Shown here one piece after another: positions 1 to 8,916 of a stretch of 64,000 nucleotides of DNA. Numbering within the stretch: position 1 is the first letter of the stretch; each line of letters begins with the position of its first letter. Origin of the DNA: Proteus mirabilis ATCC 29906 (GTDB taxonomy: Bacteria > Pseudomonadota > Gammaproteobacteria > Enterobacterales > Enterobacteriaceae). A program made the translations under genes and the position numbers. The notes beneath the pieces were generated by a model. The model was given only the letters and a program-made list of their open reading frames with translations, did not search any database and was not told where the DNA came from. The stretch spans positions 1,198,308 through 1,262,307 of the forward strand of contig NZ_GG668576.1 in NCBI RefSeq assembly GCF_000160755.1, read 5' to 3'.

Positions 1-84
1 GCCCCAGAAAGCAGAACGATGAGAAAGGTAACGGATGCGTTACTTGATTATGGTCGTAAAGTGCTTAAGCAAGATGAAGAGTAA
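1..84 (+). CDS. C-terminal end of an unidentified protein (partial)
   Basis: An open frame enters from the left edge and ends at TAA 82-84, giving the last 27 residues: a basic, helix-prone tail (…MRKVTDALLDYGRK…) ending KQDEE. Too little remains to assign a family. The frame is open from base 1 and the next gene lies 200 bp downstream on the same strand, so it could be the end of an upstream transcription unit. It could also be a chance frame. Confidence 0.4.
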   Translation, partial: APESRTMRKVTDALLDYGRKVLKQDEE

Positions 85-228
85 AAAGTAACGTTGATGA
101 TGTTGTTTCTTGATCAATATTATCGCTATTCTTAGAAAGGGATTTAACCAGTGTGTTCCATCAACCGGTTTAACTCACAGTGAGGAGTTGATGTTTTCCT
201 CTACCGGAAGAAGCAAATTTAAGTTTTA

Positions 229-259
229 TTGGCATTTAACGGGCATAATATTGTATAAT
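229..259 (+). promoter_or_regulatory. Candidate sigma-70 promoter for the small ORF pair
   Basis: A perfect TATAAT at 254-259 is preceded by TTGGCA at 229-234. The 19-bp spacer is longer than the ideal 17. It lies about 28 bp before the start at 287, which has AAGGAG in front. The call rests on motif match and position only. Confidence 0.45.
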
Positions 260-286
260 AAATGAACATAGGAAAAGGAGATTCAG

Positions 287-508
287 ATGAGCACTTTTAT
301 TCGTCGAAGTCGCAACGTTGCTCTAGCCATTGATGCTGGACGTAAAAGTGGTAGTGCTAACATAGAAGGTAATACCCCTGCTGATATTCAAGCCAGCCTG
401 CTGAAAAGCTTAGGTGAGTTTACTGCATCTATTCCAACTACAAAACAACAACCTTACGTGAAAGGATCTCACGGTGCCAATCATAAAAAAACCTATTTCG
501 GGCGTTGA
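287..508 (+). CDS. Small hypothetical protein (73 aa)
   Basis: The ATG has a good ribosome-binding site (AAGGAG, about 6 nt spacing) and a TATAAT box just upstream, so this is probably a real gene. The product is basic, has no evident signal peptide or membrane segment, and matches no family I know. Residues 1-20 are rich in Arg and Ala; the middle contains NTPADIQASLLKSLGEF, a likely amphipathic helix. Its 3' end overlaps the next gene by 35 bp in another frame, suggesting translational coupling and a joint role. Confidence 0.6.
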   Translation: MSTFIRRSRNVALAIDAGRKSGSANIEGNTPADIQASLLKSLGEFTASIPTTKQQPYVKGSHGANHKKTYFGR

Positions 509-1004
509 TCTCCGTGCAAGTTTTTATTTGACTTCCCAAAGTTTAGGATATCCTTCAAATAAACAGGCAATATTAATGGCTGATATTGCCACATTAATAG
601 CTAAATGGAGGAATGGCTTAGAGGTCGAAATTTATACGGAAAATTATGAATTTAGATATGGTAGGATTAAGTCTTCACGTTTTAACGCCTCTGGTGAGGA
701 AAGCGTATATTATGCAACTTACTTTCATACTCGTGCCAAGCCAAAGGACAATGATCCATTTCTAATAATTACTTTTGATCCCGTTGTTGGACAAGACGAT
801 TTTATGTTCATTGAGACCATTATTGATCATAGAACCTATTTTGGTTCACCGGGTGCAGGTAAAACTAAATCTCATATTGAAAGACGGTCATCTGATTTAA
901 AACGCCGCATTGAAAATGGAAAAAAAATTAGTTCCGAACCTTCATCTTCAGTTCAAAACGTTAATAAAAATAACAATGATTCGCCTGATCAAGAAAATAA
1001 GTAA
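474..1004 (+). CDS. Hypothetical protein (176 aa), overlapping the upstream small ORF
   Basis: The likely start is GTG 474, with AAGGA about 8 nt upstream inside the preceding gene. The product has no signal peptide or obvious membrane helix. The centre (about residues 45-125) alternates short hydrophobic and polar stretches, suggesting a beta-rich globular domain. The C-terminal 45 residues are basic, then rich in Asn, Ser and Gln, and probably disordered. GSPGAGKTK resembles a P-loop, but it sits near the C-terminus with no Walker B or nucleotide-binding fold around it, so I do not call an ATPase. The two-gene overlapping layout is typical of small accessory modules such as toxin and immunity pairs, but no family evidence supports that here. 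Confidence 0.6.
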   Translation: MPIIKKPISGVDLRASFYLTSQSLGYPSNKQAILMADIATLIAKWRNGLEVEIYTENYEFRYGRIKSSRFNASGEESVYYATYFHTRAKPKDNDPFLIITFDPVVGQDDFMFIETIIDHRTYFGSPGAGKTKSHIERRSSDLKRRIENGKKISSEPSSSVQNVNKNNNDSPDQENK

Positions 1005-1119
1005 AGATGCTTTTTATATATGTAATATTTTCTGACATAAAATCATTTTAAAATATAAGCTTAATAACTGCTTTTCGCACCCAAAAGAACTATCAAATCA
1101 GATCCTGCGCTATAACATA

Positions 1120-1151
1120 GATGTATCAGCTCACTGCTGAGCCAATACATC
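1120..1151. terminator. Hairpin between convergent genes, possible terminator
   Basis: GATGTAT (1120-1126) pairs with ATACATC (1145-1151), and inside it GCTCA (1129-1133) pairs with TGAGC (1138-1142). The plus-strand side is followed by TTATCTTTT, so it could end transcription from the 474-1004 gene. It lies 20 bp from the end of convergent yggE and may serve both, though there is no real U-tract on the minus strand. Confidence 0.4.
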
Positions 1152-1171
1152 TTATCTTTTGATGGTAAAGA

Positions 1172-1906
1172 TTATTTAGCTGTTTTTAATTCAAATACCA
1201 CGTCAACGTAATCTTTAAACTCAATGCTTTGTTGTTGATAGGTCTCTTTTACTGCTTCCGGTGACGGGGCACTTAATGCCATAGCATCCATTTTCATTCG
1301 TGCTATCGGATAAGGTGTTGCTTCTGGTGCGCGATAACTTACGCTATAAACAGCCCCTAAATCAGCACCAAACCCTTTTGCCACTGAACTTGCCTGTTGT
1401 ATGGCATTTTTAATTGCCACTTCTCGTGCTTTGGCTTTGTACTGTTCTGGATCATTAACGCCAAACTCAACATTATTAATTTCATTTAGCCCTGCTGCTA
1501 ATGCCCCATCCAGTAAGGTATTAAGCTGATCAAGTTTTTTGATTTTTACATCTACGGTTCGTGTTGCTGTATAGCCATTAATCACCGAACGTTCTGCTTT
1601 TTTATCATACTCATAATTAGGCTGTGTACGAATGTTGGCAGCATCAATATCTTCTTTCGTCACACCGTTTTCTTTTAAAAAGGCAAAATATTTTGCAACA
1701 CGCTCATCCACTTGTTTTTTAGCTTGAGCTGCATCTTTTGCTTTTTCACTAACCTGAATATTAAGTGTCGCCATATCAGGAGTCGCTTTAATTGTTGCAT
1801 TACCTGATGTAGTTATATGGGGTCCTTCAGGTACCGCCCCGGCTAAAGCGATTGAGGGTGCTCCAAGGGCTAACATGGATGCTAATACCATTGCTTTTAC
1901 TTTCAC
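1172..1906 (-). CDS. yggE: SIMPL-domain periplasmic protein YggE (DUF541)
   Basis: This 244-aa protein has a cleavable signal peptide (VKVKAMVLASMLALG…ALA) followed by one SIMPL/DUF541 domain (about residues 30-240). E. coli YggE is of similar size and has been linked to reduced oxidative stress. The start is taken as GTG 1906, because AGGAGG lies 5 nt upstream and the signal peptide begins right there; an upstream in-frame start at 1945 would place 13 polar residues before the signal. In E. coli yggE is followed by argO and mscS, as here, which supports the assignment. Its biochemical role is not established. Confidence 0.85.
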   Translation of the reverse strand: MKVKAMVLASMLALGAPSIALAGAVPEGPHITTSGNATIKATPDMATLNIQVSEKAKDAAQAKKQVDERVAKYFAFLKENGVTKEDIDAANIRTQPNYEYDKKAERSVINGYTATRTVDVKIKKLDQLNTLLDGALAAGLNEINNVEFGVNDPEQYKAKAREVAIKNAIQQASSVAKGFGADLGAVYSVSYRAPEATPYPIARMKMDAMALSAPSPEAVKETYQQQSIEFKDYVDVVFELKTAK

Positions 1907-1996
1907 AAAAACCTCCTGACAAAAATCATGTATGGGTATTGTCACTAAATTACAGTTATAACAACATTAGCATATCTGTTGTAAAGTTCTTTCAGA

Positions 1997-2620
1997 TTAA
2001 AAGAGGTTTTTCCATCCCTGAGCGGCCAATTGCAGAGCAATAAACCACATCACACACCCCACAAACAAGTTGATGATACGTTGAGCGGTCACTTGGCTTA
2101 AAATAGGTGAAAACCAAGCCGCTAGTAGTGATAAAGCAAAAAACCAACTAATCGATGCGAATACCGCGCCAAAAGTAAACCAAGGACGTAATTCTGCTGA
2201 TAATTGCCCTCCGATACTGCCAAGCACTACAAAGGTATCAAGATAAACATGGGGATTTAGCCAAGTGACGGCAACTAAAGTTACAATCACCCGCCAACGA
2301 CTTTTCACTTGATTTTTATGTTGTGATAATTCAATCTCTTTTGTAAAAGCGGTTTTAAACGCATTCCATCCATACCACAATAAAAAAGCCACACCGCCCC
2401 AAGTGATCAGTAATAAAAGATATTCTGATTGGCTCAGTAATGCACTTCCACCAAAGACTCCCCCGCTAATTAATATCACATCACTTAAAGCGCATAAAAA
2501 TGCACTCATTAAATGGTATTGTTTTTTACTACCTTGTTGCAAAACAAAGGCATTTTGCGCACCAATGGGCAATATCATTGCCGCACTTAATAAAAACCCC
2601 TGAAAAAATGTTGTTAACAT
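1997..2620 (-). CDS. argO: Arginine exporter ArgO (LysE family)
   Basis: This 207-aa inner-membrane protein has about six hydrophobic segments and the LysE-family N-terminus with [13 protein letters not shown] at residues 18-30. E. coli ArgO exports L-arginine (and canavanine) and is activated by ArgP in response to arginine and lysine. An AGGAT ribosome-binding site precedes ATG 2620. It sits between mscS and yggE as in E. coli, and the 90-bp gap to yggE and 168-bp gap to mscS suggest separate units. No ArgP site was identified by eye. Confidence 0.9.
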   Translation of the reverse strand: MLTTFFQGFLLSAAMILPIGAQNAFVLQQGSKKQYHLMSAFLCALSDVILISGGVFGGSALLSQSEYLLLLITWGGVAFLLWYGWNAFKTAFTKEIELSQHKNQVKSRWRVIVTLVAVTWLNPHVYLDTFVVLGSIGGQLSAELRPWFTFGAVFASISWFFALSLLAAWFSPILSQVTAQRIINLFVGCVMWFIALQLAAQGWKNLF

Positions 2621-2736
2621 GCAAAATATCCTAATAATTATTCATTAAATTAAGAAAAATAATAAAAGGATTTTGTTATTAGAGGAAATGAATCATTCTT
2701 ATTGATAATAAGAAAAACTAATAGCGGTAAAAATAA

Positions 2737-2763
2737 AAGAGCCACGCTTAATCGGTGGCTCTT
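2737..2763 (-). terminator. Rho-independent terminator of mscS
   Basis: A perfect 9-bp stem, AAGAGCCAC (2737-2745) with GTGGCTCTT (2755-2763), is followed on the minus strand by TTTTATTTTTA. It lies just after the mscS stop at 2789. Confidence 0.8.
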
Positions 2764-2788
2764 GAGATGTGTTTTATAACAATAGTGC

Positions 2789-3649
2789 TTATTCTGCTTT
2801 CATCACGGTATTTTGTGCTTGATGCATATAGACATCCATTTGTGGGAATGGAATACCAATATTATTTGCATCTAGCGCGCGTTTAAAGTTTTCCATAAGA
2901 TCCCAATAAACTGGCCATGCATCATCATTGGTGGTCCAAACACGTACCACAAAGTTTAATGAAGAAGGCGCCATTTCATGTAAACGTATTGTCACGCCTT
3001 GGTTATGTTGAATACGTTTATCTTGCGCAACAACATCACCGAGCACTTTTTTGACTTTATCAATATCAGCATCATAAGCAACGCCGACAATAATTTGTGT
3101 ACGACGATTTGGCTCACGGCTAAGGTTAATAACCTCACTACTGATAATTTTGCTATTTGGAATAACAATGATCCGGTCATCCGCTGAACGTAATGTGGTC
3201 GAGAATATTTGTACATCTCGCACCGTACCTTCGACAGCACCAATCATCACGTATTCACCAGCACGAATAGGACGGAAGATAACAATTAAAACACCCGCTG
3301 CAAAGTTAGAGAGTGAGCCTTGTAATGCTAAACCAACCGCTAAACCTGCCGCACCAAGTACTGCGATAACAGAAGCTGTTTGAACCCCTAATCGACCTAA
3401 TACTGCAATCAAAGTGAATGCAATAACGGTATAACGCACCAAGACAGACAAGAATGTCACAACAGTTGCGTCGATATGGCGTAACGTTAAAATTCGTGCA
3501 ACCCCTTTACTGACCATTTTAGCGACAAAAAGACCAATAAATAGGATCAAGAATGCAGCAACGATATTCACAGCATATTGAATAAAGAGTTCTTGATTAG
3601 CAACAAACCAACCTGTTGCTTCATCTAAACTCGCAGGTAATTCATTCAT
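2789..3649 (-). CDS. mscS: Small-conductance mechanosensitive channel MscS
   Basis: This 286-aa protein has the length of E. coli MscS. It has three N-terminal membrane helices (about residues 27-130), the pore-lining TM3 pattern [12 protein letters not shown], and then the cytoplasmic beta and alpha/beta vestibule ([25 protein letters not shown]). The homoheptamer opens under membrane tension and releases solutes during hypo-osmotic shock. The start is set at ATG 3649, which has AAGGTGG upstream and restores the family length; an in-frame upstream start at 3697 would add 16 hydrophobic residues. In E. coli fbaA lies beyond mscS; here yacL does, so synteny breaks at this point. Confidence 0.93.
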   Translation of the reverse strand: MNELPASLDEATGWFVANQELFIQYAVNIVAAFLILFIGLFVAKMVSKGVARILTLRHIDATVVTFLSVLVRYTVIAFTLIAVLGRLGVQTASVIAVLGAAGLAVGLALQGSLSNFAAGVLIVIFRPIRAGEYVMIGAVEGTVRDVQIFSTTLRSADDRIIVIPNSKIISSEVINLSREPNRRTQIIVGVAYDADIDKVKKVLGDVVAQDKRIQHNQGVTIRLHEMAPSSLNFVVRVWTTNDDAWPVYWDLMENFKRALDANNIGIPFPQMDVYMHQAQNTVMKAE

Positions 3650-3740
3650 TAGACCACCTTTTAAACTTATAATCCTAATAAAAAGAATAGCAACCAATAG
3701 TATATTGTGGCAGATTTATTTAATAAATATATGGGATTTG

Positions 3741-4112
3741 TTAACTTCTTCTATTTTCCAGAATAAATAACCGATATTTTTGTAGCATAGTAGCAAAATC
3801 ATCTAATCCACAAAATGCGATGCTTTCATTATCGTAGTAGCTCATCCCTTCTTCTAAATCATCGGTTTCAAAATGGAGAGTATTCGCCCTTACCATAATT
3901 TCCTCATCATCAATAGATAAGCTGTATTCTTTACCAATCAATTGCCACTGTTTCTCACTGCCTTTAACTTCGTCCATCTCAGTCAAAATTTGATCGATTA
4001 AGCTGATATCACCTTGGATCTCATCATTTAACCAATAACCAATCGCCTCATGATCCATTGAAAAACGGGCCAATATACCGCCAGTAAGATCACGCTGAAA
4101 TTCATAGTCCAT
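3741..4112 (-). CDS. yacL: UPF0231 family protein YacL
   Basis: This 123-aa acidic cytosolic protein starts MDYEFQRD and contains GMSYYDNES, both characteristic of the YacL/UPF0231 family (about 120 aa). Its function is unknown. AAGGGGC lies about 8 nt before the ATG. As in E. coli it lies directly downstream of acnB on the same strand, but a strong terminator at 4190-4212 separates them, so it is probably transcribed mainly from its own promoter. Confidence 0.88.
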   Translation of the reverse strand: MDYEFQRDLTGGILARFSMDHEAIGYWLNDEIQGDISLIDQILTEMDEVKGSEKQWQLIGKEYSLSIDDEEIMVRANTLHFETDDLEEGMSYYDNESIAFCGLDDFATMLQKYRLFILENRRS

Positions 4113-4189
4113 GGTGTATGCCCCTTAAATTAGCTGTCGCCTTTTTCTATATAAAATATCTATTGTTATTATGGCAAAAATAACAAAAA

Positions 4190-4212
4190 AACAGGAGGCA
4201 TTGCCTCCTGTT
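4190..4212 (-). terminator. Rho-independent terminator of acnB
   Basis: A perfect 10-bp stem (4190-4199 with 4203-4212; core CAGGAGGC and GCCTCCTG) with a 3-nt loop is followed on the minus strand by a run of seven T. It lies 70 bp after the acnB stop. Confidence 0.85.
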
Positions 4213-4282
4213 TCAGACTGCTGAACAACGTTATATGTTGGAATGCAGTTGTAATCAATTTTTAGTGAAAAATCAAACTCAG

Positions 4283-6880
4283 TTATACCGTGGTTTGGAA
4301 AATCACTTGTGTTGCTTTATCTGTATATTGCTCTAGTTGGTCAAAATTGAGATAACGGTAAGTATCTTCCGCCGTTTCATCGACTTTATTGATGAAATCA
4401 AGATACTCTTGTGGCTCTGGTAGACGTCCTAACAGTGAAGCCACTGCCGCAAGCTCTGCGGATGCAAGGTAGACATTCGCCCCCGTACCTAAACGATTCG
4501 GGAAGTTACGTGTTGATGTTGAAACAACCGTTGCCCCATCCGCCACTCGCGCTTGGTTACCCATACATAATGAACATCCCGGCACTTCGATACGAGCGCC
4601 ACTCTTACCAAAGACGCTGTAATAACCTTCTTCAGTCAGTTGTGCTGCATCCATTTTTGTTGGTGGTGCAACCCATAAGCGTGTCGGTAATTGACCTTTA
4701 TGTTGATCGAGTAATTTACCCGCCGCACGGAAATGCCCAATATTGGTCATGCAAGAGCCAATAAAGACTTCATCAATTTTGCTGTTTGCAACTTCTGATA
4801 ATAGACGAGCATCATCAGGATCGTTTGGTGCGCAAAGAATAGGCTCTTTGATTTCGTTTAAGTCGATTTCAATTACAGCAGCATATTCAGCATCCGCATC
4901 TGCTTCAAGTAATTGCGGATCAGCTAACCAATTTTCCATTGCCGTAATACGACGCTCAAGTGTACGACGATCACCATAACCTTCTGCTATCATCCATTTT
5001 AATAAGACAATGTTAGATTGTAGATATTCGATAATCGGTGCTTTATCTAATTTAATCGTACAACCCGCAGCAGAACGCTCAGCCGATGCATCAGCTAGCT
5101 CAAAAGCTTGCTCAACTTTAAGTTCAGGTAAACCTTCAATTTCTAAGATACGACCAGAGAAAATATTCTTTTTACCTTTTTTCTCAACGGTCAATAACCC
5201 TTCTTTAATGGCATAAAGTGGGATGGCATGAACCAGATCACGTAGCGTTACCCCCGGTTGCATTTTACCTTTAAAGCGTACTAACACCGATTCTGGCATG
5301 TCTAATGGCATTACTCCTGTAGCCGCTGCAAAAGCGACTAAGCCTGAACCTGCAGGGAATGAAATACCAATAGGGAAACGTGTATGTGAGTCACCACCAG
5401 TACCAACAGTATCTGGCAATAACATGCGGTTTAACCATGAGTGAATAATGCCATCACCCGGACGAAGTGAAACCCCTCCACGATTCATAATAAAATCAGG
5501 TAACGTGTGATGGGTGGTTACATCAACAGGTTTTGGATAAGCGGCAGTATGACAGAATGATTGCATAACCAGATCAGCGGAGAAACCTAAGCATGCTAAA
5601 TCTTTCAGTTCATCACGTGTCATTGGCCCTGTAGTATCTTGAGAGCCAACGGAGGTCATTTTGGGTTCGCAATATTCACCAGGGCGAATACCATCACGAC
5701 CACAAGCGCGTCCCACCATTTTTTGTGCAAGTGAGAAACCACGATCGCTCTGTTCCACTGCTTTGGCATGACGGAATAAAGTGCTAGGTGGTAAACCTAA
5801 GGCGCTACGAGCTTTTGAGGTCAATCCACGACCGATGATCAAAGGAATACGGCCACCCGCACGCACTTCATCAATCAGTACTTCTGTTTTTAGTGCAAAG
5901 GTTTCCAATAACTCATTGGTTTCATGGTTACGGATTTCACCTTTGTATGGGTAAATATCAATAACATCACCCATATTTAATTTAGAAACATCAACCTCAA
6001 TAGGTAATGCACCGGCATCTTCCATCGTGTTGAAAAAGATAGGGGCAATTTTGCCACCCAATACAACTCCACCACCGCGTTTATTTGGTACATAAGGGAT
6101 ATCATCCCCCATAAACCAAAGTACCGAGTTGGTTGCAGATTTACGTGAAGAGCCTGTTCCGACAACATCCCCCACATAAGCCAGTGGGAAACCTTTTTTA
6201 TTCAGTGCTTCGATTTGTTTAATCGGGCCAACACTACCCGGTTGGTCGGGTTCAATGCCTTCGCGGGCATTTTTTAGCATAGCTAGAGCGTGTAATGGGA
6301 TATCAGGACGAGACCAAGCATCTGGTGCTGGTGATAAATCATCTGTATTGGTTTCACCCGTCACTTTAAACACGGTTACCGTGATTTTTTCAGCAAGTTC
6401 TGGACGTTCAGTAAACCATTCTCCATCAGCCCAAGATTGCATAATTTGTTTCGCGTAAACGTTGCCAGCTTTCGCTTTTTCTTCAACGTCATAAAAGCTA
6501 TCAAACATCAATAAGGTATGAGAAAGTGCTTTTGCCGCAATAGGAGCCAGTTTGTCGTTATCTAGCGCTTCAATTAATGCATGGATATTATAGCCACCTT
6601 GCATAGTACCTAATAATTCTACGGCTTTTTCTGGCGTGATAAGCGGTGATGTTGTTTCACCTTTTGCGAGAGCCGTTAAAAAACCGGCTTTAACATAAGC
6701 GGCTTCATCAACGCCGGGTGGAACACGGTTAACAATTAAATCAAGAAGGAATTCTTCTTCGCCTTTTGGGGGGGACTTTAATAGCTCAACAAGTGCGGCT
6801 GTTTGTGTGGCATCGAGAGGTTTTGGAACGACACCTTCAGCTGCACGCTCTGCTACGTGCTTACGGTATTCTTCTAGCAC
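4283..6880 (-). CDS. acnB: Aconitate hydratase B (bifunctional 2-methylisocitrate dehydratase)
   Basis: AcnB isomerises citrate and isocitrate through cis-aconitate in the TCA cycle. This 865-aa protein matches E. coli AcnB in length. The [4Fe-4S] ligands are C710 (GSCMTN), C769 and C772 (PGCSLCMG), the same numbers as in E. coli. The N-terminus has the HEAT-like AcnB domain ([15 protein letters not shown]), then the swivel domain, then the cluster domains. The start is GTG 6880, with AGGAG upstream. The apo-enzyme of E. coli AcnB binds its own mRNA under iron limitation; whether the upstream region supports that here cannot be seen. The gene is intact. Confidence 0.97.
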   Translation of the reverse strand: MLEEYRKHVAERAAEGVVPKPLDATQTAALVELLKSPPKGEEEFLLDLIVNRVPPGVDEAAYVKAGFLTALAKGETTSPLITPEKAVELLGTMQGGYNIHALIEALDNDKLAPIAAKALSHTLLMFDSFYDVEEKAKAGNVYAKQIMQSWADGEWFTERPELAEKITVTVFKVTGETNTDDLSPAPDAWSRPDIPLHALAMLKNAREGIEPDQPGSVGPIKQIEALNKKGFPLAYVGDVVGTGSSRKSATNSVLWFMGDDIPYVPNKRGGGVVLGGKIAPIFFNTMEDAGALPIEVDVSKLNMGDVIDIYPYKGEIRNHETNELLETFALKTEVLIDEVRAGGRIPLIIGRGLTSKARSALGLPPSTLFRHAKAVEQSDRGFSLAQKMVGRACGRDGIRPGEYCEPKMTSVGSQDTTGPMTRDELKDLACLGFSADLVMQSFCHTAAYPKPVDVTTHHTLPDFIMNRGGVSLRPGDGIIHSWLNRMLLPDTVGTGGDSHTRFPIGISFPAGSGLVAFAAATGVMPLDMPESVLVRFKGKMQPGVTLRDLVHAIPLYAIKEGLLTVEKKGKKNIFSGRILEIEGLPELKVEQAFELADASAERSAAGCTIKLDKAPIIEYLQSNIVLLKWMIAEGYGDRRTLERRITAMENWLADPQLLEADADAEYAAVIEIDLNEIKEPILCAPNDPDDARLLSEVANSKIDEVFIGSCMTNIGHFRAAGKLLDQHKGQLPTRLWVAPPTKMDAAQLTEEGYYSVFGKSGARIEVPGCSLCMGNQARVADGATVVSTSTRNFPNRLGTGANVYLASAELAAVASLLGRLPEPQEYLDFINKVDETAEDTYRYLNFDQLEQYTDKATQVIFQTTV

Positions 6881-7553
6881 GACTTTCTCCTCGCTTCTTT
6901 GTCATTTTGTATAACCCGGCTGTCTGCACCCTATCTAGTTGGATGCCAGGTCAGAGGATCTTTTGCTCGCATAAAACATCTATGGTTGTGAAATTATGCC
7001 CAGCTAAGGGCTATCAGCATAGCAAATTTTCAACACTATGTTAATTCGTTCACATAAAAGCAACATACAACAAACGTAAATCTCACCTTATTCATATTAT
7101 GACACTCAATCTAATAGGCATTTTTCACCAGCCTCGTTTTTACCAATAAACTCAGTTAATAAATAGATATCAGTGCTACTCGGTAAACGTAACTTATCTT
7201 GTAAATTAAAGTCATTTGATTTAAGTAATAAATAACTAGAACAATAAACCTTACACATACATCCTTTAGAATTATTTTAAATAGAATGCTTATAAAAATA
7301 AACCCAACATCACCAACAAATAAAAACTTAATCAATAAACTACTATAAACCCCATATAATAATTATTTTTTGATAGAGTTTTAAAATCTAACATATTAAT
7401 ATGAAATAGCATTACCATGCTAATTATTTAAACAATAATTTCATTAAGTTCATTTACAAATAGCACTTAGCAATTACGTTCAACCTTTACATTTAAAAAA
7501 AGAAAATTATCGATTTATTCATTAAAATGATTAATTATATGGAGAAAGTCTTT
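6881..7553. other. 673-bp intergenic region between divergent acnB and the MARTX island
   Basis: The first 150 bp next to acnB are of moderate composition and should hold the acnB promoter and leader; I could not pick a convincing -35/-10 pair. From about 7060 to 7553 the DNA is extremely A+T-rich with short poly-A and poly-T runs, as expected of H-NS-bound DNA upstream of horizontally acquired virulence genes. No ORF, tRNA, or clear att-like direct repeat was found. A GGAG box near 7541 precedes the ATG at 7554. Confidence 0.6.
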
Positions 7554-7904
7554 ATGGCAATTAACGAAAAATTTGTCCAAGAAATATCAAGCATTAATTA
7601 TAATAATAGTATATTTTCACTCTATTTTGTCGGTCAAGATCCTCATAAAATAGCACAAGGTATCATGCCAGAAAAAGATGAAGAATTAGCCCTAAAGTAA
7701 GTGATCCACATTCCTGCTTCTGGTTTTATTTATATGGCTTCAATAATTAAAAGCATGCTGGAAAATCCATGCATAAACAAAGAGTTTGAAAAGCTAATTG
7801 CAGCAGATCTACTTCCTATTCTTCAAAATGAAACTAATATGACTGAAAATTTTACTGCCCTTCATTTAATAAAAAAAACAAATAATAGAAGAATAATTTT
7901 ATAG
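7554..7904 (+). pseudogene. Small ORF upstream of the MARTX gene, split by an in-frame TAA (possible RtxH-like protein)
   Basis: ATG 7554 (GGAG upstream) opens 48 codons that end at TAA 7698-7700. The same frame then continues directly with GTG 7701 for 67 more codons to TAG 7902-7904. Without the internal stop this would be one protein of about 116 aa. Vibrio MARTX loci carry a small conserved gene, rtxH, upstream of rtxC and rtxA, and position and size fit that, but I cannot confirm homology. It has no match to the RtxC acyltransferase. Either it is a nonsense-interrupted pseudogene, or the GTG abutting the stop allows re-initiation and two short peptides. Confidence 0.45.
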
Positions 7905-7973
7905 AAGAACTTATTCATCATAAATTAACTCTTACCCTGTTTATTAATAACTGAAATAAATACAACTAATTAA

Positions 7974-8020
7974 AGAGAGGAAACGATTATTTACAATAAT
8001 CTTCTCTCTTCAGGTTTTTT
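7974..8020 (+). terminator. Terminator-like hairpin just before the MARTX start
   Basis: AGAGAG (7974-7979) pairs with CTCTCT (8004-8009), and GATTATT (7985-7991) pairs with AATAATC (7995-8001) around a 3-nt loop. A run of six T follows at 8015-8020, and a second small hairpin (GTCTT/AAGAC) lies at 8021-8034. It may end transcription of the small upstream ORF or act as an attenuator before the toxin gene, 115 bp further on. Confidence 0.5.
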
Positions 8021-8133
8021 GTCTTAAAAAAGACAATTCAGTCAAGTCAGACGCTAGAAGGGTATATAGAGATGCTAGAACTACTGTATTTAAAAATTAC
8101 TGTACTTTTTATTAAAAATAAGTTTGAGGGAAA

Positions 8134-8916
8134 ATGATGTCAAAAATTTTAAAAGATTTAGAGTTTACTTTTACAGGAAAACGTTATGGTACAGATGGAA
8201 ATGACGATATTGATGCCATAGGTTTTGGAGGGATCATTTATGCAGGAAAGGGACACGATACAATCACAGTCGGAACATTTGCAGTTACCGCTTACACCGG
8301 AGACGGGCACGATTTTGTCAGAGGGGGAAGTGCTTATCTTAAGATTATTGATGAGAACGGTGATTTAGATGTCAGTGGATTAAATGCATGGGGAGAAATT
8401 GAAAAGTCCGGTCATGGCGATCTGAAATATGTTGGTGCTTCTGCCGCGATTAAGATTAATCATACTGGATATGAATATGGAAATATCAATTATTCAGGAG
8501 CTGCTATTGCAAATATCATCACCCGTAAAGGCGCAATTAGTAATATCAACTACCAAGGTGCTGGCGGTTACAATCAAATTTGGCATGAAACCAATACTGG
8601 CAATATGACGTTTAAAGGGGGGGGAGGCTATAATAAATTGGTTCGTACTTGGTTTAATAGCTATCAAAATTCAAAAGGAAATATTAATTTTGAAGGATTA
8701 GGCGGAGGCAACGGAATCTTCTCTCGCGTTGAAACAGGTGATATTAAATTTACCGGAGGTGGCTTAGAAAACGTCTTAATACGCGAAGGTAAATCAGGCG
8801 ATATCTTTATGTATGGAGCAGGAGCCAATAATAGGCTTACACGTATCAGCCGAAATACTGATACCTATAAAGAAACAAGTGGCAATATCTATTTTTCGGG
8901 GGGGGGGAGGTTATAA
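8134..8916 (+). CDS. MARTX toxin, N-terminal fragment (frame 1)
   Basis: This fragment of 260 codons starts at ATG 8134 or, with better spacing from GAGGG, at ATG 8137 (MSKILKDLEF). It contains the conserved MARTX N-terminus (FTGKRYGTDGND, AIGFGG, VTAYTGDGHD) and the first A-type glycine-rich repeats (GNINYSGAAIANIITRKG and similar). It runs out of frame at the G10 tract 8898-8907 and stops at TAA 8914-8916. Removing one G gives …YFSGGGGYNHIY…, matching the sister repeat at 8611-8630, so this is the head of a broken larger gene and not a separate protein. In intact MARTX toxins the repeat regions are proposed to form a pore that delivers the effectors. Confidence 0.85.
   Translation: MMSKILKDLEFTFTGKRYGTDGNDDIDAIGFGGIIYAGKGHDTITVGTFAVTAYTGDGHDFVRGGSAYLKIIDENGDLDVSGLNAWGEIEKSGHGDLKYVGASAAIKINHTGYEYGNINYSGAAIANIITRKGAISNINYQGAGGYNQIWHETNTGNMTFKGGGGYNKLVRTWFNSYQNSKGNINFEGLGGGNGIFSRVETGDIKFTGGGLENVLIREGKSGDIFMYGAGANNRLTRISRNTDTYKETSGNIYFSGGGRL
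8617..8624 (+). repeat. G8 homopolymer tract, in frame
   Basis: Eight consecutive G encode part of an A repeat (FKGGGGYNK) and keep the frame. The same peptide motif is encoded with ten G at 8898-8907, where the frame is lost. Confidence 0.9.

Noticed and set aside
474-1004. P-loop ATPase based on GSPGAGKTK
   Set aside because: The motif lies near the C-terminus in a polar region without preceding beta-strand, Walker B or other NTPase features.
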